Source: Bacteroidota bacterium (GTDB lineage: Bacteria > Bacteroidota > Rhodothermia > Balneolales > Balneolaceae). From it: a stretch of 64,000 nucleotides of DNA. Under the pieces are notes generated by a model. It searched no databases and had not been told where the DNA came from. It saw nothing but the letters and a program-made list of their open reading frames with translations. The first letter of the stretch is position 1. Each line of letters opens with the position of its first letter. The stretch lies in the NCBI GenBank assembly GCA_027621355.1, contig JAQCBZ010000006.1, positions 1-64,000 on the forward strand, in the 5' to 3' direction. Positions 56,064-64,000 of this stretch are shown here, one piece after another. The position numbers and the translations under genes are program-made.

Positions 56064-56810
56064 TTAAGCCACGGATTTCTGTGGCGAGCGCTCTTCCCAT
56101 TCGATATAGAGGTTACGTACGTCCTCAATATGTTTTGGCAGTGTCGACGTGCTCCAATCCGATGTGTCGATTGCAGGCATAATATGAGCTCGTATCGTAC
56201 CGGGCGTTACGATTAATGAATCCCCAGGATTTCGGTCCCGATTACCCTCAAAAAACACAGGGACAATGGGAATGCCTAGGTCTATCGCCATGCGAAATGG
56301 GCCTTTTTTGAAAGGTCCTACTAGACCTTCGTGCTTCCTAGTACCTTCTGGCGCAATGACAATCGATAACCTGTGTTTAAGAATCCGTTTGTATTGCTTG
56401 TGGAGATGTTGCACAGCCTGCTTTGAATTTTGCCGCTTTATAAATATTTGCCCAGTCACGCGGCCAAGAAGAAAGAACACCGGGATATATTGGATCTCCC
56501 ATTTAGCCACATACCGAGAGCGAGGAATACCTAATGCAAAAATAGTCAGCAGGTCTACGGTTGCATTATGATTAAAAATATAAATCGCCTGTTTGCGTAG
56601 CGTCGTTTCATGGAACTCACGCTTGAAACGAATCCCCAAGACCCAGAAACAAGGGGCCATAAACCATGGAAGAACATACTGCGTCATGGGATTGGTTGCA
56701 TGACCCAAGGTTAAGAGATTGGCCAAAATCACAATGGGGTACATGATCAACATAAGGATCACAAACAGCGCTATGGCCAATCCACTGCGAATGGCATAGA
56801 GGGTGCTCAT
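56064..56810 (-). CDS. plsC: 1-acyl-sn-glycerol-3-phosphate acyltransferase
   Basis: HX4D motif FNHNATVDLL; IVIAPEGTRKHEGLVGPFKKGPFRMAIDLGIPIVPVFFEG. Confidence 0.92.
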   Translation of the reverse strand: MSTLYAIRSGLAIALFVILMLIMYPIVILANLLTLGHATNPMTQYVLPWFMAPCFWVLGIRFKREFHETTLRKQAIYIFNHNATVDLLTIFALGIPRSRYVAKWEIQYIPVFFLLGRVTGQIFIKRQNSKQAVQHLHKQYKRILKHRLSIVIAPEGTRKHEGLVGPFKKGPFRMAIDLGIPIVPVFFEGNRDRNPGDSLIVTPGTIRAHIMPAIDTSDWSTSTLPKHIEDVRNLYIEWEERSPQKSVA

Positions 56811-57172
56811 CGATCAATCCCCTCAAGATGTTCAATGACCGGGGGTAAGTCAGATTCAGGGTCCATGACAATGCCGATCAGGTCAACCCGAGTGGGTGAG
56901 GGATCCATCTTCCGTTCATAAATCCAGGCAGCACCCGCTTTTTGAATACGCCGCAATTGTGCATCACTCAACCCTTCGTCAGGATAGCCAAATTCAGTAG
57001 ATTGTCGCGTTTTTACCTCGACAAAGACAATACAAAACCCATCATAGGCCACTAGGTCTACTTCATTTTTTTCAAAATGGTAGTTCTGTTCCAACAGAGT
57101 CCACCCTTTGTCGACTAAATAATCGGCCGCCGTTGCTTCTCCAATCGCTCCTAACGCCTGCTTTGTGGTCAT
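56807..57172 (-). CDS. YraN/UPF0102 endonuclease-like protein
   Basis: LGAIGEATAADYLVDKGWTLLEQNYHFEKNEVDLVAYDGFCIVFVEVKTRQS. Confidence 0.93.
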   Translation of the reverse strand: MTTKQALGAIGEATAADYLVDKGWTLLEQNYHFEKNEVDLVAYDGFCIVFVEVKTRQSTEFGYPDEGLSDAQLRRIQKAGAAWIYERKMDPSPTRVDLIGIVMDPESDLPPVIEHLEGIDR

Positions 57173-57789
57173 TCTGATTTGCCTCGCAACGCTTGGCCAG
57201 CCTCTGCCACTCGTACCAAGGTTTTTAGGTATTGTTGATGCTTCCCTTTGATATATGGAGTAATGGCAGTCGAAAACCTTTCAAACATTTCGATAAATTC
57301 CAGCACATTTTTCATTCTCTGATGCACTTCCTCACTTTCGTCCAGGGAGGGATCGACGTGATAGGCGTCGAGTAATTCTTTCATTTTGTGCTGCACGGGT
57401 GCAATTTCTCGCTCTTGGCGATTGCGAACAATGCACGAAACAATTTCCCAAACATCGGCTTCTGCGACATAATGGTCTTTCCGATCCCCTTCTTTGTTCA
57501 CTTTTTGGATGAGTCCCCAATGAATTAGCTCATGGAGATTCATATTGGCTGTCCCCCGGCTTATGCAAAGAGCCTCCATAATCTGATCCGTTGTCATGGA
57601 TTCCGGATGAAGGTACAATAGCGCATGGATCTGGGCCATGGATCTATTTATACCCCAAGCATGAGCCATTTCACTCCAAAACTCCACAAAATCGGTTCTC
57701 GTTTGCTCCAAAGACTCTTGTGGGGATGTCTCCTGCGAGGATTTTGCTGGGCCCTGATGACCTACATTGTTTGGGGATGATTCTGCCAT
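57169..57789 (-). CDS. GbsR/MarR family transcriptional regulator
   Basis: WGINRSMAQIHALLYLHPESMTTDQIMEALCISRGTANMNLHELIHWGLIQKV. Confidence 0.87.
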   Translation of the reverse strand: MAESSPNNVGHQGPAKSSQETSPQESLEQTRTDFVEFWSEMAHAWGINRSMAQIHALLYLHPESMTTDQIMEALCISRGTANMNLHELIHWGLIQKVNKEGDRKDHYVAEADVWEIVSCIVRNRQEREIAPVQHKMKELLDAYHVDPSLDESEEVHQRMKNVLEFIEMFERFSTAITPYIKGKHQQYLKTLVRVAEAGQALRGKSE

Positions 57790-57816
57790 GAGCCTGAGGA
57801 GTCTAGAATTAAGTGT

Positions 57817-59031
57817 CTACGATGTGGTAGGGGTTAGACCACCAACAAATGCATCCAGTCTACTTAAGGCCTCCTCAAGTTGATCATCAGAGGCAGCAAA
57901 ACTAAGACGAATCCCATTTGGTTCTCCAAAGGCATCTCCGGGGACCATTCCAAGACCCGCATGCTCAAGCGCTTCCATGCAGAAATCTGTGGAGGTGTCA
58001 ATGGATGCACCATAGTCTGTTACTCGACCCAATAATTCGGAAATATCTGGGAATACATAAAAAGCACCTGGGGGTGTTTGGCATTTGATACCCGGCATCG
58101 CCTTTAGTCTATTCACAACCATCTCACGTCGCGATCGAAAGGTTTGCTTCATGGGTTCTAGATCGGTTAGAGGCATATCGTAGGCTGCAATGCCGGCATA
58201 CTGTGAAATTGTGGATGGAGCGGAGGTTTCTTGGCTTTGGATTTTGGCCAACCCTTTGGCAATCTCAGCAGGAGCAACCAAATACCCTAGACGCCATCCA
58301 GTCATGGCAAATCCTTTGGAGAAACCATTAATGATCATGCCTCGATCGAATAGATCTGGAGCCACAGTAAATAAACTTGGGGCCTCTCCATCATAGACGA
58401 GATATTCATAAATCTCATCGGAGTAGATCATCACATCGGGATGCGCTCGAAGAACCTCAGCAAGCTCCAAAAGCTCCTCTTGAGTGTAGCAACTTCCTGT
58501 TGGGTTCGATGGAGAACAAAGAATAACCCCACGTGTTTTGGGTGAAAGAGCCTGCTCGAGTTGAGCAGCGCTCATTTTATAGGAAGACTCATAACTCGTT
58601 CTCACAAAGTTGGGTACACCCTCTGCAAAACGGACCATTTCAGGATAGGATACCCAGTATGGCGTCGGGATTATAACCTCGTCACCTGGATTTAACGTTG
58701 CTAGCATACTAAATCCAATCGATTGCTTGGCTCCATTGGATACAACAATCTGATCCAATCCCACATCGAGGCCTTGATCTCTTTTAATTTTGGTTGCGAT
58801 ACGTTCTCGTAGTGCAGGAAGACCTGTATTCATGGTGTAGCCATGGTGCCCCGCTTTAATTGCCTGAATGGCGGCCTCGCAAATGATATCAGGTGTGGAG
58901 AAATCTGGCTCACCTGCGGTTAACGAAACGATAGACTTTCCCTCAGCGGCTAATTCTTTGGCTCTGGCCGAAAATTTTAAGGTTTGTGAAGGGGCGAGGG
59001 ATTGCGCGCGGTTTGATACTTGAATAGCCAT
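57817..59031 (-). CDS. PLP-dependent class I/II aminotransferase (aspartate aminotransferase-like)
   Basis: SLTAGEPDFSTPDII; CSPSNPTGSCYTQEEL; INGFSKGFAMTGWRLGYLVAP. Confidence 0.94.
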   Translation of the reverse strand: MAIQVSNRAQSLAPSQTLKFSARAKELAAEGKSIVSLTAGEPDFSTPDIICEAAIQAIKAGHHGYTMNTGLPALRERIATKIKRDQGLDVGLDQIVVSNGAKQSIGFSMLATLNPGDEVIIPTPYWVSYPEMVRFAEGVPNFVRTSYESSYKMSAAQLEQALSPKTRGVILCSPSNPTGSCYTQEELLELAEVLRAHPDVMIYSDEIYEYLVYDGEAPSLFTVAPDLFDRGMIINGFSKGFAMTGWRLGYLVAPAEIAKGLAKIQSQETSAPSTISQYAGIAAYDMPLTDLEPMKQTFRSRREMVVNRLKAMPGIKCQTPPGAFYVFPDISELLGRVTDYGASIDTSTDFCMEALEHAGLGMVPGDAFGEPNGIRLSFAASDDQLEEALSRLDAFVGGLTPTTS

Positions 59032-59070
59032 AGGAAAAGAGTGACGCTTAAATGACAGGTAGGATTAGGG

Positions 59071-59580
59071 TCAAGTGGATGAGGAAGCATTGCCATTAAA
59101 CTTTTGGCGAAGCGCTGTAGCAACAGGTTCAGGGACAAAGGAGGATAAATCGCCCCCCCACGCTGCGATTTCTTTCACAACGGATGCCGAGATAAAGGTT
59201 AATTGCTCATCTGGCATCAAAAACACTGTGTCTACCTCTGGCGCTAGTCTCCGATTCGTTAACGCCATCCGAAATTCATATTCAAAATCAGAAATTTGAC
59301 GCACACCGCGAATCAAGATTTTGGTGTCTTTTTGCCTGGCATAATCGATCAGGAGTCCTTGGAATTGCTCCACCACCACCTGAGACGCCCAGGGCTTGTC
59401 TTGAATGGCGTGTTGAATCATCTCTACCCGCTCATCGCCTGTGAAAAGGGCGGTCTTGGTGTTGTTGACGGCGACGGTTACGATTATTTTTTCAAACAAA
59501 TCGCACGCTCGGCCAAGCAAATCTACATGACCATTTGTGATGGGGTCAAAACTACCAGGAAACAGAGCGGTCTTAGACAT
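59071..59580 (-). CDS. coaD: Phosphopantetheine adenylyltransferase
   Basis: ALFPGSFDPITNGHVDLLGRACDLFEKIIVTVAVN; ILIRGVRQISDFEYEFRMALTNR. Confidence 0.96.
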   Translation of the reverse strand: MSKTALFPGSFDPITNGHVDLLGRACDLFEKIIVTVAVNNTKTALFTGDERVEMIQHAIQDKPWASQVVVEQFQGLLIDYARQKDTKILIRGVRQISDFEYEFRMALTNRRLAPEVDTVFLMPDEQLTFISASVVKEIAAWGGDLSSFVPEPVATALRQKFNGNASSST

Positions 59581-59595
59581 GCGGATTAAGCCTGA

Positions 59596-60132
59596 TTAGG
59601 GTTCAAAGATACTTACAATCGTACGGCCGTAGGGTTTTGAACGGACACATTGAGGATGTGCTTCAAAAGTATGGCGTCGATCATGTTCCAATATAAATGT
59701 TCCGCCGTCCAAAAGAAGATTTCCGTCTAGGATGATGGATGGAAGTTCAGGAATTAGAGGCCAATCATAGGGAGGATCTGCAAGTATGAAATCAAAGGCT
59801 TGGGAGCACTGTTCTAAAAACGTGGCGACATCGACATTATGAATCCGGACTTGCGACTCAACGCCAAAAGTTTGACAAGTTGAATAGAGGCGTTTCACGA
59901 CATCGGTTTCTGCTTCCACAAAATCTACAGATGATACACCTCTTGACAGGGCTTCAAGGCCTAAATTTCCCGTTCCTGCAAATAGATCCAGCACCGTATG
60001 TCCATCCCACACATATCGCGCATCGAGATATGAAAAAATGGCCTCCTTGGTTCGATCAGAAGTCGGGCGAACGTTTTGACTGGTGGCAGCGGGGATAGAC
60101 TTACCCTTGAATGTCCCGGCTATAATCCTCAA
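59596..60132 (-). CDS. rsmD: 16S rRNA (guanine(966)-N(2))-methyltransferase
   Basis: MRIIAGTFKGKSI; VRPTSDRTKEAIFSYL; VLDLFAGTGNLGLEALSRG; FILADPPYDW. Confidence 0.95.
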   Translation of the reverse strand: MRIIAGTFKGKSIPAATSQNVRPTSDRTKEAIFSYLDARYVWDGHTVLDLFAGTGNLGLEALSRGVSSVDFVEAETDVVKRLYSTCQTFGVESQVRIHNVDVATFLEQCSQAFDFILADPPYDWPLIPELPSIILDGNLLLDGGTFILEHDRRHTFEAHPQCVRSKPYGRTIVSIFEP

Positions 60133-60145
60133 TGACGCCGTGGCC

Positions 60146-60619
60146 TTAGTTCCAATTCGGAGCGTTCAACATGGTTGTGCGTCGAAGATCACCAATTTGA
60201 TCCTCTGAGTCTGGATCTTCTAATAGGTATACATTTGGACGAAGCGTGTCATTCAGCGTGTAGGTAAATGATGCACCGGTCCTTGGTGAAACGATGAGCT
60301 GGTCCGCGTTAAATGTATCAGGTGGAAGAAACGCAAAAAGTGAGTCTGCCTGAGTAGCAATCAAACTGTCTGTTTTAACCCATTCAACAAGTGCAGTCAA
60401 TCCGTTCTCCGTTGGGGGGTAATCCCCAGTACGTGAATTATACAGTACGAGAGCATCCCTTACGAGCTCCATTCGGTGGCGCACGTTTTCTGTCATCTCT
60501 TGCTCAGCAATCACCGCTTTGTAAGGATCTGTGAGGGAGCGATAGAGTAGGTAGGATAGTGCTACAACGATCACAAATAACACAATGCTTAAAATCTTGG
60601 TGCGAGAAGCGAGTCCCAT
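60146..60619 (-). CDS. Type II secretion GspG/pseudopilin-like protein, unknown function
   Basis: N-terminal TM; RHRMELVRDALVLYNSRTGDYPPTENGLTALVEW resembles the GspG core. Confidence 0.55.
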   Translation of the reverse strand: MGLASRTKILSIVLFVIVVALSYLLYRSLTDPYKAVIAEQEMTENVRHRMELVRDALVLYNSRTGDYPPTENGLTALVEWVKTDSLIATQADSLFAFLPPDTFNADQLIVSPRTGASFTYTLNDTLRPNVYLLEDPDSEDQIGDLRRTTMLNAPNWN

Positions 60620-60771
60620 GAGGGTAAAATCATTTGGTTAGTTAAAAACTGAAAATAGTCGCACAGTCTTTGATATGCAAACGAATGGCACCAAGACAAT
60701 GTAAAAATTGTGAAAACATTCTATTTTAAGTAGACAAGACACTCTTCCAAATTTTGGTCAAATAATCCATT

Positions 60772-61122
60772 ATGATATACAAGCAACACGCCTTTTACCT
60801 ATGCAAAACTCCATTAAGCGCCTCAGGGGTGTCTGATGTTGAGGTGTTGAGCCAAGAAGTGGATACGAAGGATTTCCCAAAACTGTTCAAAGAGTTTGAA
60901 TCCAAACGCTCTCATGCGTTTAACCAAGATCAACTTTATAGCATTGTACGTGCCGATGATGTGTTTGAGTTGATTCGCGCGACCTCGGCTGACGAAGCCA
61001 AAGAATTTGCATGGGAAAAAGCACAGCCAGACATCGTGACGAATTTGCAGCACCGCTCGATGCAGCAAGGGGATAAAAACGCGACAGCTATTTTGAAGGA
61101 TGTCCACGGAATCGAGAATTAA
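60772..61122 (+). CDS. Hypothetical protein (116 aa)
   Basis: Coding-like composition; no family recognised. Confidence 0.6.
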   Translation: MIYKQHAFYLCKTPLSASGVSDVEVLSQEVDTKDFPKLFKEFESKRSHAFNQDQLYSIVRADDVFELIRATSADEAKEFAWEKAQPDIVTNLQHRSMQQGDKNATAILKDVHGIEN

Positions 61123-61195
61123 TCGATCCAGCACGCTTTAATGCGTCATACATTTTTATTAGTAAGGATTTTGCTCTGGAGGGTTCTGAGATGAT

Positions 61196-61221
61196 ATGAA
61201 CGGTCTATTGACCGAGTTCAT
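61196..61221. repeat. Inverted repeat upstream of the 61252 gene
   Basis: ATGAAC-GGTC-TATT-GACC-GA-GTTCAT; 10-bp arms with a 2-nt bulge. Confidence 0.5.
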
Positions 61222-61251
61222 TTACGTTGATTTAACTAATCTCATAACCTT

Positions 61252-61962
61252 ATGAATAATCCTAAAGACCTACACCCTAATCACCAAAGTTACACGACGA
61301 CACTCGTTCGTCAGCTTGACCAATGGTTGCAATCCCTTCCTGAAGGACTCACCTCAGAGGTAACCTTGACCCAGGAATGGAAATCCATGATTGCTTCTTT
61401 TGAGTACCTGAACAAGCTCCATAAAGAAAAATCCTTAAATCGAACGACAGCGAGATATTTTATTGACGTAAAGTCAGCTGTTCATGACCTACGGATGGAG
61501 GTTGATGCTCATTATGCGCAGGCATACTCCTCTGTTGTGGCGCGTCGTGAAGCCATCATACAACAAGCGATAGGCTCCAAGCACCTGCGATACGCGCGAC
61601 GGATACAACTACTTCAAGAGTTGCACCGTGAATGGGGGCAACTTCCATCGCTCATGCATTTGCATGAGCGTGCTTTATGGCAGCGCTTCAAAACCGCGGT
61701 CAAAGAAGCTCAGCATTATGAGTCCAAAACACGTCAATTTGAGGTTGCAGATGTTGGAGTGGCGTATCATGTAAAAAAACATTTGCTCCATGAGGCTAAA
61801 ATGGTGCAAAATGATCTGACCAAATCACAGGCTCTTCAGCGACTTCGAGAGATAGAATTGCATTGGCGAAACTTGCCTAATGCAAATGTTGATCTGGATA
61901 AACGATTGAGGGCCAAGCTACGTGATATCCAACGGGCTGTTGAAGAGCGTCCTGAAGAATAG
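61252..61962 (+). CDS. DUF349-like coiled-coil/helical protein
   Basis: Two weak repeats: LLQELHREWGQLPSLMHLHERALWQRFKTAVKEA and LREIELHWRNLPNANVDLDKRLRAKLRDIQRA. Confidence 0.55.
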   Translation: MNNPKDLHPNHQSYTTTLVRQLDQWLQSLPEGLTSEVTLTQEWKSMIASFEYLNKLHKEKSLNRTTARYFIDVKSAVHDLRMEVDAHYAQAYSSVVARREAIIQQAIGSKHLRYARRIQLLQELHREWGQLPSLMHLHERALWQRFKTAVKEAQHYESKTRQFEVADVGVAYHVKKHLLHEAKMVQNDLTKSQALQRLREIELHWRNLPNANVDLDKRLRAKLRDIQRAVEERPEE

Positions 61963-62090
61963 GGTGACGCCATCGTAAACTCTTTTAGGGAGATGTTGGG
62001 TTTTTTGTGCTGGGTTGAAAAGCTTAACATTGAATTAATAGTAAGGCGTTATTTTTCAATGCTTTCCTTAACCAAGATTCTAAATCCTGT

Positions 62091-64000
62091 ATGAAAAAAT
62101 TCAACATTTCTCTACTTATGATCATCGGCCTATTTACATCCATGGCCTTTGCTCAGTCGTATACAATTTCAGGAACTGTTAAAGATGTCAACGGCGAGTC
62201 TATCTTTGGTGCCTCTGTAGTTATAGCAGGTACTGTTCAAGGTGACGCCGCGGGTATCGACGGTTCTTTTGCTATTGAAGATGTGACGCCTGGTAATTAT
62301 ACACTGCGTGTTTCTGCGATCGGATATAGCTCATTCGAGCAAAATGTCACTGTTTCAAGCTCAGACGTTTTTTTAAATTTCGTTCTTGATCCTGAGAGTG
62401 CCACACTAGAAGAGCTCAAAGTTTTTGCTTCACGCAGTAACATCAACTCACCCGTTGCATTTACGAATGTTAATAAGGACTTAATCAGGGAAGAATTGGC
62501 ATCCCGTGATGTACCTGAAGTATTAAATGTTGCTCCTTCAGTTTACTCCACTGCACAAGGCGGGGGAGCTGGTGACTCCAGAATAAACGTGCGCGGATTT
62601 GACCAAAGAAACGTCGCGGTAATGATAAACGGTGTTCCGGTAAATGACATGGAAAATGGTTGGGTTTACTGGTCAAATTGGGATGGAGTTGGAGACGTTG
62701 CAAGCTCTATTCAGTTACAACGCGGTATATCAAACGTAAACCTTGCTGTTCCATCTGTCGGGGGTACTATCAACGTACTTACTGATCCTGCTGCTAACCA
62801 AACTGGTGGAGCAATCAAAGTCGAAAATGGGTCGGGAGCTTTCAAAAAGACCACTGTTCAAGTGAATTCCGGACTAATCAACGATAAATTCGGAGTTTCT
62901 TTTGTTGGTGTGAGAAAAACGGGAGATGGAATGGTTGACTACACCTGGACGGATGCATGGGCATACCATCTTGCAGCAACTTACATTGTCAATGAAGATA
63001 ACAGACTGGATTTCTTCGCACTTGGTGCGCCGCAAAGGCATGGGCAAAATTTGTATGCTAGCAATATTGGAAATCTTTCCCACGAATATGCTAGATCCTT
63101 AGATGATTACGATCCAGCTGCATTGCTCGATTACAAAGATAAAGGTCGATTCTACAATCAGAATGGCGTGCCAGTAGATCCCTCATATGTTGGAAAGCAA
63201 TATATAGGAGATAAGTGGACCGGACCTTCTGTTCAAGAGCGTTTCAACCAAAACTTTATCATGGAAAGAGAGAACTTTTTCCATAAACCACAGGTAAATC
63301 TTAACTGGTACTCTAAATTATCTGAGACTGCCACCTTAACGAATGTATTATACTATTCTGGAGGTAGAGGAGGTGGATCCGGTACGTATGGCGCTCATGA
63401 GTACATTTATGGCGAAGGTGCCAGAGTATGGAACGCCAACAGAACGATCGCAGAAAACCAGACTATAGGTGTTGGTGGATATCGTGATGATGCAGCTATC
63501 CTGAGAAACTCTCGCAATAACCAATGGACAGTAGGTAATATTCTCAAACTTGCTATTACACCAAACGATAAATTCAATTTAGAATTTGGGTTGGATTGGA
63601 GAACTGCTGAGATTGAGCATTACAGGGAGGTAAGAGACCTTTTGGGTCTTGACGCATACATCGATGATGCAGATGAATTCAATCCAAACAAGGTGGTTGG
63701 ATTAGGTGACAAAATTGCATATAACTTCACCAACACTGTTGATTGGATTGGCGGTTATGCGCAAGCAGGATATGACACAGAGGCGTTAACTGTTTACGGA
63801 ATGTTTGGTTACTCATCCGTAAAGTACACTCACAAAAATTTCTTTGTTAAAGATGCTAACGGCAGTAGACTAGAGCAATCACCAGACGGATCGCCTGGAT
63901 ATCAATTCAAGGCAGGGGCAAGAATTGCAGCGACTAGTAACTTAGATCTCTATGCTAACTTTGGATATATCTCCAAAGTGCCAAAGTTTGACGAAGTTAT
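62091..64000 (+). CDS. TonB-dependent receptor with carboxypeptidase-like regulatory N-domain (truncated by window end)
   Basis: MKKFNISLLMIIGLFTSMAFAQSYTISGTVKDVNGESIFGASVVIAGT...; plug DVPEVLNVAPSVYSTAQGGGAGDSRINVRGFDQRNVAVMINGVPVNDMENG. Open to the window edge. Confidence 0.94.
   Translation, partial: MKKFNISLLMIIGLFTSMAFAQSYTISGTVKDVNGESIFGASVVIAGTVQGDAAGIDGSFAIEDVTPGNYTLRVSAIGYSSFEQNVTVSSSDVFLNFVLDPESATLEELKVFASRSNINSPVAFTNVNKDLIREELASRDVPEVLNVAPSVYSTAQGGGAGDSRINVRGFDQRNVAVMINGVPVNDMENGWVYWSNWDGVGDVASSIQLQRGISNVNLAVPSVGGTINVLTDPAANQTGGAIKVENGSGAFKKTTVQVNSGLINDKFGVSFVGVRKTGDGMVDYTWTDAWAYHLAATYIVNEDNRLDFFALGAPQRHGQNLYASNIGNLSHEYARSLDDYDPAALLDYKDKGRFYNQNGVPVDPSYVGKQYIGDKWTGPSVQERFNQNFIMERENFFHKPQVNLNWYSKLSETATLTNVLYYSGGRGGGSGTYGAHEYIYGEGARVWNANRTIAENQTIGVGGYRDDAAILRNSRNNQWTVGNILKLAITPNDKFNLEFGLDWRTAEIEHYREVRDLLGLDAYIDDADEFNPNKVVGLGDKIAYNFTNTVDWIGGYAQAGYDTEALTVYGMFGYSSVKYTHKNFFVKDANGSRLEQSPDGSPGYQFKAGARIAATSNLDLYANFGYISKVPKFDEV

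Overview
The window is a gene-dense chromosomal segment that looks like the Bacteroidota/Balneolota/Rhodothermota group, judged from DUF4292/DUF4293-like proteins, Bat proteins, BshA, cysteine-poor DksA-like and RibBA-like proteins, and TAnnTTTG-like promoters. It is mostly housekeeping and envelope genes: nadK-ddl, carBA with pyrR-pyrB, sucB (2-oxo acid dehydrogenase E2), panC-panD, a MacA/FtsX-like permease/TolC set, a batCDE-like cluster, yebC, bshA, sucC, a polysaccharide cluster (two GT4-like and one GT2-like glycosyltransferases, flippase, O-antigen ligase, Wzz, SLBB protein), a TetR-regulated RND efflux operon, a partner-switching module (SpoIIE-type phosphatase, RsbW-like, STAS), an OmpA protein with calcium-binding-type repeats, tRNA-Ala(GGC) followed by an SRP RNA, ppx/gppA, envC-like, ileS, a dksA-like gene, lspA, ribB(A), yajC, tRNA-Val(TAC), plsC, yraN, coaD, rsmD, and a TonB-dependent receptor cut by the right edge. 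I found no CRISPR array, prophage, transposon or obvious defence island. The most notable observations are: (i) an IleS with GXHH in place of the class I HXGH signature; (ii) a RibBA-like protein whose GTP cyclohydrolase half has lost its zinc cysteines; (iii) exact short duplications at three start codons; (iv) convergent gene pairs that overlap or nearly abut throughout the window; (v) a terminator plus second hairpin in the carAB leader; (vi) strong palindromes at the TetR/efflux promoter and upstream of sucB; (vii) a tRNA-SRP RNA tandem. I did not find a clearly new multi-gene system.
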